Shown: piece by piece, positions 1 through 7,814 of the stretch | Numbering within the stretch: the stretch's first letter is position 1 | How the letters are laid out: each line of letters opens with the position of its first letter | From: JBFELO01 sp041552055 | GTDB taxonomy: Bacteria > Acidobacteriota > Thermoanaerobaculia > Thermoanaerobaculales > Sulfomarinibacteraceae | Direction: 5' to 3' | Length of the DNA stretch: 64,000 bases | Assembly: GCA_041552055.1 (NCBI GenBank) | Contig: JBFELO010000001.1 | Location: 1-64,000, forward strand | Made by a program: the position numbers and the translations under genes | Notes under the pieces: generated by a model | The model's input: the letters and a program-made list of their open reading frames with translations, nothing else | Databases searched by the model: none | Told to the model about the DNA's origin: nothing

Positions 1-110
1 CTAGCTGCTTGTCGCTAGTCGATGGACCGCCCTCCGAACCGATGCGGAGTCGGCTGTTGCCACCCACCCAGTGATATGTCGCGAACACAGCATCTCCGCC
101 ACGCCAAAGC

Positions 111-179
111 GGGTGCCTGGCACCCGGTCGACGGTACAGTCAACGAAAATCGACTCCAGCCAAAGGGTGCCTGGCACCC
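111..179. repeat. Pair of GGGTGCC-T-GGCACCC palindromes
   Basis: Two identical 15-base near-perfect palindromes lie at 111-125 and 165-179, 54 bases apart. A 13-base copy of the same core occurs at 21792-21804, inside the presumed leader of the rlpA gene. The arms are 7 bases around a single central T. Function unknown. Confidence 0.75.
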
Positions 180-292
180 ACACGCGCGATCAGAGAGGCC
201 GACGTAGCTTCGACGCGCTCTCTCCCCAATGCGCTCTCCGAGGGTGCCCCCTTAGACTATGTCGGGGCCCAACTCGCTCTCCCACCCTCGTG

Positions 293-516
293 ATGGTGTT
301 CCCAACATTGTCAAAGACGGCACCCCGCACGAGGCGCTGTCGTCTGCCTGCCGTTCGCGTTGACTGCCTGACACCGAGGGCGGTCTCTCCCCACCGCGCT
401 GCCCGACGGCTCCTCGCAGAGCGCGCGATGGGCGGGCGTGCCATCTTCAACAATCTTGAGACCTTCTGCCCACGACATCCCGTTGCCAATCAGGCTCAAG
501 ATTGTTGAAGGTGGCA
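293..516. repeat. Bipartite hairpin-forming intergenic element, copy 1
   Basis: The arms at 440-460 and 495-515 are inverted repeats matching at 20 of 21 bases, around a loop of 34. Their sequence recurs at 9747-9767 and 9802-9822. A second module, reading ATTGTCAAAGACGGCACC at 308-325, recurs in inverted orientation near 9656-9677. Between the two modules, a segment at about 332-392 resembles the flanks of the copies at 4257-4470 and 11738-11900. The sequence therefore looks like a mosaic repeat family rather than a chance hairpin. Confidence 0.7.
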
Positions 517-599
517 ACCTCGGGGAGCACGACGAGAGAAGACCCCGTCGACTTCAGACGGCCGTATCGATACCAATCGGATGTTTTCCTGATAGAAAT

Positions 600-615
600 T
601 TAAGTGATCGTTCAA
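600..615. promoter_or_regulatory. Distal operator candidate for the TetR regulator
   Basis: TTAAGTGATCGTTCAA matches the reverse complement of the proximal site at 684-699 at 15 of 16 positions. Each site is also close to self-palindromic around TGATCA or TGATCG. The centres are 84 bp apart, about eight helical turns, so both would lie on the same DNA face. The surrounding DNA is clearly more AT-rich than the rest of the window. Confidence 0.6.
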
Positions 616-660
616 GTAAATATTATGAATTTGACGGGAGACACATTGGAGAATTCCGAC

Positions 661-699
661 TTGACAATCCCTGCTATATGTATTTGAATGATCACTTAA
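661..699 (+). promoter_or_regulatory. Probable tetR promoter with overlapping proximal operator
   Basis: A perfect TTGACA at 661-666 is followed, after 17 bases, by TTGAAT at 684-689, a 4 of 6 match to the -10 consensus. The palindrome TTGAATGATCACTTAA at 684-699 covers this -10 and the expected transcription start, just before the ATG at 708. This layout suggests autorepression by the TetR product. Confidence 0.6.
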
Positions 700-707
700 G
701 AAACGTC

Positions 708-1385
708 ATGCCGTCCGACACCAGAGATCGCATCCTGTCAGCCGCCTCACTGCTGTTTCAGGACCACGGCTACCACGCCACCGGGGTCGCGTCCATCCTC
801 GACGCCGCGGAGGTGAACAGCGGCAGCCTGTACCACTTCTTCGACACCAAGGAAGCGCTGCTCGAGGGCGTCGTGGAGCACCACCTGCAGCGGCTCGGTC
901 CGACGATCTTCGATCCCGCCGAGGCGGCACACCACGACCCGGTGGAGCGGGTCTTCATCGTCCTCGAACACTACCGCAGGACCCTGCTCGGCTCCAATTT
1001 CCGCAGAGGCTGCCCGGTCGGACGGCTGGCGCTCGAGATCGGCGACGGTGAACCGAGGGTGCGGGCGCTCGTCGAGCGCTACTTCTCGGTCTGGACCGGT
1101 CGTGTCGAAAGCTGGCTCGAGAGTGCCGGTGCCCGGCTTCCGCCCAGTACAGACCGCGTTGCTCTCGCAGGCCTGGTGCTGGCCGCGACCCAAGGGGGAA
1201 TCATGCTGGCCCGTTCCGCTGCCACCATCGAGCCGTATGACACCGCGATCGGCCAGCTGAGGCGCTCACTGGAGCGAATCCCGCAACCGCTGGTGGCGCC
1301 GGCCGCCGAGAACGCTCAGGACGCGGACGAGCCGCTGGTCTTCGACGAGGAAGCTTCCGACGCCCCCGGCTGGCGCTCCTGGTAG
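708..1385 (+). CDS. TetR/AcrR family transcriptional regulator
   Basis: A 225-residue regulator. The N-terminal TetR helix-turn-helix covers roughly residues 5-55 and contains the typical GVASILDAAEVNSGSLYHFF core. The C-terminal part (GCPVGRLALEIGDGEP, about 105-120) resembles the ligand-binding domains of LmrA/YxaF- or AcuR-like members. The frame is open further upstream to 438, but the ATG at 708 was chosen: it places the HTH at the usual distance from the N-terminus and follows a clear promoter. Two matching palindromes flank the promoter, so autoregulation is likely. No efflux or detoxification gene lies next to it; manC begins 191 bases downstream. The ligand and targets cannot be deduced. 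Confidence 0.9.
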   Translation: MPSDTRDRILSAASLLFQDHGYHATGVASILDAAEVNSGSLYHFFDTKEALLEGVVEHHLQRLGPTIFDPAEAAHHDPVERVFIVLEHYRRTLLGSNFRRGCPVGRLALEIGDGEPRVRALVERYFSVWTGRVESWLESAGARLPPSTDRVALAGLVLAATQGGIMLARSAATIEPYDTAIGQLRRSLERIPQPLVAPAAENAQDADEPLVFDEEASDAPGWRSW

Positions 1386-1576
1386 CCGGACTTTACGGGG
1401 GGATGAAGGGGCGACCGCCCGGTACTCATGAGCGAGTTCCAACTGGGGGTGAGGGGATGAGCGTCGGCTCCTCGATCCCGGGGTGGGCGATAGGATCCAG
1501 CATCCCGCATCCGGGAGGGTGCGAGGGAACTCCTCTCTCGACCGATCGGCGTGCGCCGCGATACGATGGGCGTCCG

Positions 1577-2650
1577 ATGCTGCACGTCGTGATCATGGCC
1601 GGGGGCTCCGGCACCCGTTTCTGGCCGGTGTCGCGCCAGCTTCGTCCGAAGCAACTGGTGGCGCTCGCCGCCGATTGTCCGATCCTGCGCCTGACATTCG
1701 AGCGCATCGCACCGCTGGTATCTGCGGATCGAATCTGGGTGGTGACGACGAGAGACACCGCCGATGCCACCCGTGATCTGCTGCCAGAGCTGCCCAAGGG
1801 TAACGTCCTCGCGGAACCGGAGGGACGCGACACCGCTGCGTGCGCGGGTTTCGCCGCCCAGGCCCTGCTGCGCCATGACGCCGACGCGGTGTGCGCAATG
1901 TTGCCCTCGGACCACATCATCGGGGAGCAGGATAGGTTTCGCACGGCGCTGCTGGCGGCAGCGGAGGTGGTGAGCTCGGACGGTGGCTTGCTCACGTTTG
2001 GTGTCCAGCCGACCCGTGCCGAGACCGGATACGGCTACCTGAAGCTCGGTGATCAGCACCGGATCGTAGACGGCTGGCGGGTGCATGACCTGGCGCGGTT
2101 CGTGGAGAAGCCCGACGTCGAAACCGCTCACGGCTACCTGCAAGACGGGAGCTTCCTGTGGAACTCCGGCATGTTCGTGTGGCGTGCCGAGGAGTTCATA
2201 CACGAGGTGCGGCGCCAGCTGCCGAAGCTGGCCGACGGACTGGATCGTGTGGCCGATGCTCTCGAGCGAGCCGATTCGGAGGCTGCCCTTGCTGAGATCT
2301 ACCCGACCCTTGCCAGGACCTCGGTCGACTACGGCGTCATGGAGGGCGCAGAGCGGTGCTGGACGATACCGGTCGATTTCCCCTGGTCTGACGTCGGGGC
2401 GTGGCCGGCGCTGGCCGACCTGCTGCCGCTGGACTCCGAGGGCAATGCGACGCGTGGTCGGGTCGTAGTGCTGGGCGCCGATCGAAATCTGGTGATCAGC
2501 GAGGGTCCGGTGGTGGCGCTCGCCGGAGTGCAGGACCTGGTGGTCGTGGCGACGGGAGACGCGGTGCTCGTTTTGCCGGCGGAAGAGGCCCAACGCGTCA
2601 AGGACATCGTTGCCGAACTCGAGGAGCGCGGCTGGCACGACGTACTGTAG
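1577..2650 (+). CDS. manC: Mannose-1-phosphate guanylyltransferase
   Basis: Makes GDP-mannose from mannose-1-phosphate and GTP, feeding exopolysaccharide, LPS or glycoprotein mannosylation in the cytoplasm. The 357-residue protein has the nucleotidyltransferase signature GGSGTRFWP (9-17), LPSDH (109-113), GYGYLK (151-156), FVEKP (175-179) and WNSGMF (195-200), and WSDVGAW near 276. It is a single-domain enzyme; the C-terminal phosphomannose isomerase half of the bifunctional type is absent. The frame is open to about 1403, but the ATG at 1577 puts the glycine-rich loop in its normal place. It stands alone and is convergent with the NtrC-type gene. Several GTs lie elsewhere in the window, but none is adjacent. 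Confidence 0.92.
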   Translation: MLHVVIMAGGSGTRFWPVSRQLRPKQLVALAADCPILRLTFERIAPLVSADRIWVVTTRDTADATRDLLPELPKGNVLAEPEGRDTAACAGFAAQALLRHDADAVCAMLPSDHIIGEQDRFRTALLAAAEVVSSDGGLLTFGVQPTRAETGYGYLKLGDQHRIVDGWRVHDLARFVEKPDVETAHGYLQDGSFLWNSGMFVWRAEEFIHEVRRQLPKLADGLDRVADALERADSEAALAEIYPTLARTSVDYGVMEGAERCWTIPVDFPWSDVGAWPALADLLPLDSEGNATRGRVVVLGADRNLVISEGPVVALAGVQDLVVVATGDAVLVLPAEEAQRVKDIVAELEERGWHDVL

Positions 2651-2689
2651 GGTGACGCTCCTTTTGAGTGATTCCCTCATCCCCAGCAC

Positions 2690-2709
2690 GGCACTCATGC
2701 ATGAGTGCC
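2690..2709. terminator. Perfect 20-bp palindrome between convergent genes
   Basis: GGCACTCATGCATGAGTGCC is fully self-complementary and lies midway between the ends of manC and the NtrC-type gene. Its position suits a bidirectional terminator, but no T-tract follows it and there is no loop. A protein-binding site is the alternative. Confidence 0.35.
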
Positions 2710-2757
2710 TTGCGATCAACCCCTTACTCCCAGGCGCCGCAGGCGACGGTCAGCCCC

Positions 2758-4128
2758 TCAGTCTTTGTCTTTCTTGGGGCGCAGGCCGTACTGCTCGAGC
2801 TTGCGGTACAGTGTGGAGCGACCGATCCCGAGCTGTCGGGCGGCGTCGGACAGGTTGCCGCCGTACTGCTCCAGCGCCGCACGGATCGTATGCTTCTCCA
2901 TCTCCTCGAGACTGACCACCCCACCGTCCGGCATCACCGAAGGTGTGGGCTCGGCTCCGCCCAGCCCACGCGGCAGGTCGGAGATCATCAGCTCCGGCCC
3001 GCCAGCCACCAGCAGTGATCGGTGAATGACGTTTTCCAACTCGCGCACGTTACCCGGCCAGTCGTGGTGCACCAGGTACTCTAGCGCGTCGGGCGCAACC
3101 CGATCGATGCGCTTGCCGGCGTCGGCCGCGTACTTGGCCAGGAAGTGCTCGACCAGGGCTGGGACGTCGTCGCGGCGGTCGCGCAACGGCGGCAGGTGGA
3201 TTGGGAACACCACTAGCCGGTAGTACAGGTCCTCCCGAAAGCGGCCGTCGCCCGTGAGCTGCTCGAGATCGCGGTTTGACGCCGAGATCACCCGGACATC
3301 GAGTTCGATCCGCTGGGTGCCCCCGACCCGCTGCAGGCTCTTCTCCTGCAACACCCGCAGCAGCCTCGCCTGCGCCGACCCCGACATCTCGCCCACCTCG
3401 TCGAGCAGGATGGTGCCGCCCTTGGCCTGTTCGAATTTCCCGGGATGGGTCGACACGGCGCCCGTGAAGGCCCCCTTCTCGTGACCGAACAGCTCGCTCT
3501 CCTGGAGACCCTCGGGAATCGCGGCACAGTTGACGTCCACGAACGGGCCGTCCGACCGGAGCGATCCGTAGTGGATCGCCTTCGCCGCCAACTCCTTCCC
3601 GGTTCCGCTCTCACCAGATATGAAAACCGTGATGTCCGACTCGAGCACCTTCTCGATCTGGTCGTACACGGTGCGCATGGCCGCTGACGAACCCACCATA
3701 TTGCGCAGGTGATAGCGGTCGCCGAGCTCTCCCTTCAACCGCGCGACCTCGTTCTCGAGGCTTTGATGCGAGACGGCTCGGCTGATGGTCGTCAACATAC
3801 GTTCCTGATCGACCGGCTTGGTGAGGTAGTCATAACCCCCGAGCTTGGTCACCTCGACGGCGCGACCGACGTCGTTGATCGCGGTCAGCACGATCACGGG
3901 CAGGGTCGGATGGCGCCGTCTGAGCTCCTTGAGCACCGCGACACCGTCAACTTCGGGCATCATCAGGTCGAGCAGCACCGCGGCCGGCGGCTCGCCATGA
4001 CTGGCGAGCACCTCCGCGCCGGATGCAAACGGCTCCACTTCGTAGCCGGCACCGGTGACCATGAACGACAGCAGCTCCCGAATCGCGGGATCGTCGTCGA
4101 CTATCCAGATCAGCTCTGAGTCTGCCAT
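2758..4128 (-). CDS. NtrC-family sigma-54-dependent response regulator
   Basis: A 456-residue transcription activator with three domains. The receiver (about 1-120) has the acidic cluster DDD at 11-13, the phospho-acceptor Asp54 in LLDLMMP and Lys104 in YLTKP. The AAA+ domain (about 145-375) has Walker A GESGTGKE (172-179) and the sigma-54 contact loop GAFTGA (219-224). A Fis-type helix-turn-helix at about 425-447 ends in GRSTLYRKLEQYG. The frame extends 20 codons further upstream, but the Met at 4128 gives the family's usual N-terminus. It is an orphan: no partner histidine kinase or glutamine synthetase gene is nearby, so its signal and targets cannot be named. Confidence 0.93.
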   Translation of the reverse strand: MADSELIWIVDDDPAIRELLSFMVTGAGYEVEPFASGAEVLASHGEPPAAVLLDLMMPEVDGVAVLKELRRRHPTLPVIVLTAINDVGRAVEVTKLGGYDYLTKPVDQERMLTTISRAVSHQSLENEVARLKGELGDRYHLRNMVGSSAAMRTVYDQIEKVLESDITVFISGESGTGKELAAKAIHYGSLRSDGPFVDVNCAAIPEGLQESELFGHEKGAFTGAVSTHPGKFEQAKGGTILLDEVGEMSGSAQARLLRVLQEKSLQRVGGTQRIELDVRVISASNRDLEQLTGDGRFREDLYYRLVVFPIHLPPLRDRRDDVPALVEHFLAKYAADAGKRIDRVAPDALEYLVHHDWPGNVRELENVIHRSLLVAGGPELMISDLPRGLGGAEPTPSVMPDGGVVSLEEMEKHTIRAALEQYGGNLSDAARQLGIGRSTLYRKLEQYGLRPKKDKD

Positions 4129-4256
4129 CTCTGGAGCCAGTTTACCGCTTCCAACGCCGCACAAGATCGAGGGGACGAGGGCCCCCACCCGGATACAAGA
4201 CGCACCCGCCCGCTCAACCGCCCAGATGCAGGATCTGCCATCCGCTCAGCGCGCTG

Positions 4257-4470
4257 TCATCGGCCTGCCATTTTCGCCTCGATCATCTGACACTCGAGGC
4301 GCCCTCTCCCGAGCGCGCTCCCCGCGGGAGCCCGGCATGACGTTTCAAGGTCTCCAAGCCACACGATACCTGCGGTGATGGACCTCCTCGAAACGTCATG
4401 CCCGGCACGCCCGCTCGACGCGCCGTCGGCGGCCTGCCACTCGCATCGATCGTCAGACGCCCCGGGTGGT
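4257..4470. repeat. Bipartite hairpin-forming intergenic element, copy 2
   Basis: The arms GGCATGACGTTTCAAGG (4334-4350) and its partner at 4386-4402 match at 16 of 17 bases. The flanking CCCGCGGGAGCCCGGCATGA and GTCATGCCCGGCACGCCCG strings recur at 11745-11762 and 11816-11833. Outer segments at about 4262-4310 and 4425-4460 resemble each other and the outer segments of the other copies. The element fills most of the 422-base spacer between the holA and NtrC-type genes, which holds no gene. Confidence 0.7.
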
Positions 4471-4550
4471 CTTTTCTTCATGGTCGGCGGCCGAAAGGTC
4501 GCGAGGGTTCTGCAATCTGCTGCGCGAATTGCAGTTGATTCTGGGTGCCC

Positions 4551-5714
4551 TCAAGCCCTGATGAATCTCGTCAGCCAGGCGGACAGCGCCTCGGGCGCCA
4601 GAGGCCCGCGCAGATTCGCCTCCACTGCGCCACCGGCGGCCAGCGCCGCCACCAGCTCGTCCTCCCGGTACCTCCCGGCACCGGCAAACAGGCCTCCGAG
4701 TGACCAGGGGGTGGGCAGCTTGCCGCCGCGGTCCAGCGGCGTCGGTGACAGCTCCCGCAACCGATCCAACAGCAGCGGCGCCAAGCGACCCTTGAACTGC
4801 CTGCTGTGCCATGCCCGGTCCGAGGTCCGTACCGGATCGAGCTCCTCCTCCATCCCGACCGCCACGGCCGTCCGTCGCAGGAACAGCAGCTGCAGCACCA
4901 GGTTGAAGACTTGAGCGAACACGACCGTCGACAGACCACCGCCGTCGAGTTGCCGCCCCTGCCAGTCGCGTACCGGCACACCGGCCGCCGCCGCGTCGAT
5001 CAGATCGAGCAACGCACACGCATCGCGCCGCAGCACAGCATCTCGGACCACCTCCAGCGAGCGTTCGCGCGGAAACGTGAGCTGCCGCACCAACCCCTCA
5101 TCCACCTCTCCGCCGTCGCTGGCTGCGGTGGCCAGCTTGCGGGCCTCCTGCACCAGCAGCCGTGGATGGAAGCCCAGCCGCTCGAGCAGCAGGCGCTCCG
5201 CATCGGCTGTAAATCTCACCCCCTGTGATGCCTTGACCAGAACGCGCTGCAGTGCCTTCCGCTGCTCGTCCGAGAGCGTCACGTCCTCCCACGGCTTCGG
5301 CGGCTCCGGCACGGGGATCCATTCGAATCGTCCGCCGCTCTCGACCGCCGCGACCAACGGCCCCTTCGGGCGGCGGCCGCACCAGGCACCCATGACCAAC
5401 GCGACTCCCTCGGGAACCCCGTCTGCCAAGGCGCTCAGCAGCGGTTCCACGTCCACCTCGCGCTCGTCGGTCGCGGCACCCGGCGGTGCCGGCGCCCTCA
5501 GCCAGGAGCGCACCTCGGGCACCACCAGCACCCTGGTCGGGCTGAACAGGGACGGGGAGCGCAGCTCCACCGCCACGGTTTCCGGCGTGACGTCGTCGGG
5601 CAGGACCTCGGGCTCGACGCCGCCAACCGACGCAACGGCCTCGTCCACCGCTCTCGCGACGCTCTCCTCGAGCAGGTAGTCATCGCGAGAGGCGATCAAC
5701 GCCAGCCTCGACAT
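4551..5714 (-). CDS. holA: DNA polymerase III delta subunit (clamp-loader subunit)
   Basis: Probable HolA of 387 residues; with the tau/gamma (DnaX) and delta-prime subunits it opens the beta clamp. The N-terminus YLLEESVARAVDEAV and the following RSPSLFSPTRVLVV match the delta-subunit pattern, in which a short start motif is followed by a conserved L-F-S segment. The middle LLLERLGFHPRLLVQEARKL and the C-terminal FNLVLQLLFLRR helix also fit. Walker motifs are degenerate, as expected for delta. An in-frame start 12 codons upstream (5750) is possible; the Met at 5714 is preceded by a purine-rich GAGAGCGAG. Sequence similarity is moderate, so the name is probable rather than certain. dnaX is at the other end of the window. 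Confidence 0.75.
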   Translation of the reverse strand: MSRLALIASRDDYLLEESVARAVDEAVASVGGVEPEVLPDDVTPETVAVELRSPSLFSPTRVLVVPEVRSWLRAPAPPGAATDEREVDVEPLLSALADGVPEGVALVMGAWCGRRPKGPLVAAVESGGRFEWIPVPEPPKPWEDVTLSDEQRKALQRVLVKASQGVRFTADAERLLLERLGFHPRLLVQEARKLATAASDGGEVDEGLVRQLTFPRERSLEVVRDAVLRRDACALLDLIDAAAAGVPVRDWQGRQLDGGGLSTVVFAQVFNLVLQLLFLRRTAVAVGMEEELDPVRTSDRAWHSRQFKGRLAPLLLDRLRELSPTPLDRGGKLPTPWSLGGLFAGAGRYREDELVAALAAGGAVEANLRGPLAPEALSAWLTRFIRA

Positions 5715-5884
5715 GATCAGCTCGCTCTCGTCATCACCCGCATGGCTCACCGAACGCCAGTGGCGGCCGCGCGATCACCGGGTCGGTTGACGAGTGAGTG
5801 ACGCGGCGGGAGCGACCCGTCGAGATATGCGGCGGAAAGGTTTGGAGCCGGTGCTGCACGCACGCTCCCGGTAGGGGCCGAGGG

Positions 5885-6238
5885 TCAGATTTCGCCGCGA
5901 TCCTGCAACTCCTGACACTCGATGCAGTGCCGCGCCCACGGCACGGCCTCAAGCCTCGCCAGCTGGACCTTCTTGCCACAGTGGACGCACTCGCCGTAGC
6001 TCTTGTCGGCGATGCGGTCCAGCGCGACATCGACCCGCCGCAGGATCTCGCGTTCACCACCTGTCAGCTGATACATCAGATCACGAGTGATCGTCGACAG
6101 GGCACGGTCGCCGAGGTCCGGAGCTTCGAGGTCGTTGCCCTCGGTCTCGCTCGATCGTGCCGCCTTCACCCGGTTCAAGAGATCGGACCTCTTTTCCAGC
6201 AGCATTTTGTGGAACCGCTTGCGCTCTCTCGCTCTCAT
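5885..6238 (-). CDS. DksA/TraR-family zinc-finger transcription factor
   Basis: A 117-residue protein with an N-terminal helical coiled-coil region (about 1-75) and a four-cysteine zinc finger, C84-x2-C87 and C105-x2-C108, in the DksA/TraR arrangement. Such proteins bind in the RNA polymerase secondary channel and tune stringent-response promoters. The coiled-coil tip carries an acidic patch (EAPDLGDRA), comparable to the DxxDxA tip of DksA. It is preceded by a strong GGAGG Shine-Dalgarno and a TACAAT -10-like hexamer at 6284-6289 within the tail of rlmH. It may be transcribed separately from the ribosome-assembly operon upstream. The exact subfamily, DksA or a TraR-like paralogue, is not resolved. 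Confidence 0.88.
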   Translation of the reverse strand: MRARERKRFHKMLLEKRSDLLNRVKAARSSETEGNDLEAPDLGDRALSTITRDLMYQLTGGEREILRRVDVALDRIADKSYGECVHCGKKVQLARLEAVPWARHCIECQELQDRGEI

Positions 6239-6281
6239 AGCGTCCTACCTCCAACGGCGCGCGACGGCGCTCACAGAAACC

Positions 6282-6761
6282 CTATTGTACGCGGAGTCGA
6301 TGGTATCTACCACCGGTGAGGATGTCGGTCGCCCGGAACAGCTGCTCCCACAACAGCAACCGGGCCAGCTGATGGGGCAGCGTCATCGGGCTCAGCGACA
6401 ACCTCCGCCACGCCTCGGTCTGGAGCGCGCCGTCGAGGCCGAGGTCGCTGCCCACGACGAACGCGAGACCGGGAACTCCGGTCTGTTCGGCGCCGGCGAG
6501 CAGTCTCGCGAAGCTCGCGCTGTCGTGCGCCTCGCCCCGCTCGTCAAGCACCACCATCCGCCATCCGTTCGGCACCCGTTTGCGGACCGCCTCGGCCTCG
6601 GCTCCCAACGCCCGCCTTGCATCCCCGTCGCGTCCCGTGACCGGCCGCAACGGTTGGTCGGATGCTCGCCAGCGCTGGCCGACCCGTTTGGCGTACGTCG
6701 CCACCTGCTCTTCGAAGAGGGTCACCGAGGGTCGGCCGAACCAGAGGACGAGAATCTTCAA
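6282..6761 (-). CDS. rlmH: 23S rRNA (pseudouridine1915-N3)-methyltransferase RlmH
   Basis: Methylates pseudouridine 1915 in helix 69 of 23S rRNA on the 70S ribosome, using SAM in a SPOUT fold. The 159-residue length is normal. FVVGSDLGLDG at about 101-111 stands for the usual FxIGGxxG SAM loop. The C-terminal LSLSPMTLPHQLARLLLWEQ with YHR near the end is the family hallmark. Translation starts at TTG, and the start overlaps the rsfS stop by 4 bases (TTGA), indicating coupling. Confidence 0.92.
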   Translation of the reverse strand: MKILVLWFGRPSVTLFEEQVATYAKRVGQRWRASDQPLRPVTGRDGDARRALGAEAEAVRKRVPNGWRMVVLDERGEAHDSASFARLLAGAEQTGVPGLAFVVGSDLGLDGALQTEAWRRLSLSPMTLPHQLARLLLWEQLFRATDILTGGRYHRLRVQ

Positions 6762-7147
6762 CGCGAGACCGAGTCATCTCCGACCGTGATGCCGAGTTGG
6801 GTTTCATCCAGTCGGGGAGCGTCACCCCACAGTGAGTCGAGGGCGTAGTAGCTGCGTTTTTCCTCGGTGAATACGTGGACGATGAAGTCGCCGTAGTCCA
6901 GCAGCACCCAGTCGGACCGCCGCTCACCCTCCACGTGAAGGGGACGCCGTCCGCCGGCACCGAGCTGCCGCTGGACCTCGTCCACGATGGCCGCCACCTG
7001 TCGGTCCGAGGCCGCGGAGCAGAGCAGGAAGGAATCGGTGAACGACGTCAGCGCGGCCACTTCGATACCGACCACGTGGAACGCCTTCTTGTCGACCGCT
7101 GCCCGGACGGCGAGCTGAACCGATGCCAGGGTGTCAGCCGCCAACAC
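6758..7147 (-). CDS. rsfS: Ribosomal silencing factor RsfS
   Basis: RsfS (RsfA/Iojap) binds ribosomal protein L14 and blocks subunit joining when nutrients run short. The 129-residue protein has the family core: DKKAFHVVGIEVAALTSFTD, then SDRQVAAIVDEV, then the C-terminal WVLLDYGDFIVHVFTEEKRSYY (split here into its parts). No ATG is available. The GTG at 7147 was chosen because a GGAGG lies five bases upstream, inside the end of nadD, which it overlaps by 14 bases. The nadD-rsfS-rlmH order is conserved widely. Confidence 0.93.
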   Translation of the reverse strand: MLAADTLASVQLAVRAAVDKKAFHVVGIEVAALTSFTDSFLLCSAASDRQVAAIVDEVQRQLGAGGRRPLHVEGERRSDWVLLDYGDFIVHVFTEEKRSYYALDSLWGDAPRLDETQLGITVGDDSVSR

Positions 7148-7814
7148 GAGTGCCTCCGGGACAGTCAGGCCGGTACAGGCAGTACTTCTCGATGTAGGTG
7201 TGCACCTCGTGAGGCACCAGCTCTCGGATCGGCAAACCCCGGCTCTGGCGCGCCCGGATCGAGGTGCCGGAGATCGGAAACGGCTCATGGTCCAGCAGGT
7301 ACACGGTGTGGTCGTCAGGATCGGGCAGGTCCTCGAACGGCGCCACCACCTGCATTCTCGGCACCAGCTCGGCGGGTACGCGTCGCTCGAGCTCGTCGCC
7401 CCACATGTGGGCGCGGTGCAGGACAACCAGATGGACGAGGTCCACCAGCTCCTGCCAGTGCTCCCAGGTCGCGATCTGCGAGAACGAGTCGGATCCGAGC
7501 AGGAAGTAGAGCACCGCATCGGGAAAGCGTTCACGGTAGACGCGCACGGTATCCACAGTGTATGTGTAGCCGGTCACGAACACCTCATCGTCCGCCGCGA
7601 AGAAGGTCTCGTAGGGCAACGTCGCCATCGCAACCATTGCAAGCCGGTGGGTGACCGGTGTCAGCGGTTCGCCCACCCTGTGGGGCGGGTTTCCCGATGG
7701 CACGAAGTACACCGCCTCGAAGTGAAACGTCTCCTGCGCCCGCACCGTGGGCACCAGGTGTCCGAGGTGGAACGGGTCGAACGCTCCGCCGTAGATCGCG
7801 ATCCGGCGCCTCAT
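7134..7814 (-). CDS. nadD: Nicotinate-nucleotide adenylyltransferase
   Basis: Joins ATP and nicotinate mononucleotide to make deamido-NAD in NAD biosynthesis. The 226-residue protein begins with the nucleotidyltransferase loop GGAFDPFHLGHL (9-20), which carries the HxGH motif. It ends with the ISGTSIR motif at about 197-203, which contacts ATP phosphates. The start codon overlaps the obgE stop by four bases (ATGA), and its 3' end overlaps rsfS. Confidence 0.95.
   Translation of the reverse strand: MRRRIAIYGGAFDPFHLGHLVPTVRAQETFHFEAVYFVPSGNPPHRVGEPLTPVTHRLAMVAMATLPYETFFAADDEVFVTGYTYTVDTVRVYRERFPDAVLYFLLGSDSFSQIATWEHWQELVDLVHLVVLHRAHMWGDELERRVPAELVPRMQVVAPFEDLPDPDDHTVYLLDHEPFPISGTSIRARQSRGLPIRELVPHEVHTYIEKYCLYRPDCPGGTRVGG

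Larger units (their letters stand above)
1..599. other. Non-coding region with dispersed repeats upstream of the TetR gene
   Basis: No credible gene was found here; the short open frames lie across repeats and have no recognisable domains. The stretch holds two GTGCCTGGCACC palindromes and a long bipartite hairpin element, annotated separately. A GTCGCTAGTCGATGGACC-like string at about 11-28 resembles the GTCGCTGG-type tandem strings at 11673-11695 and 23446-23482. Confidence 0.6.
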
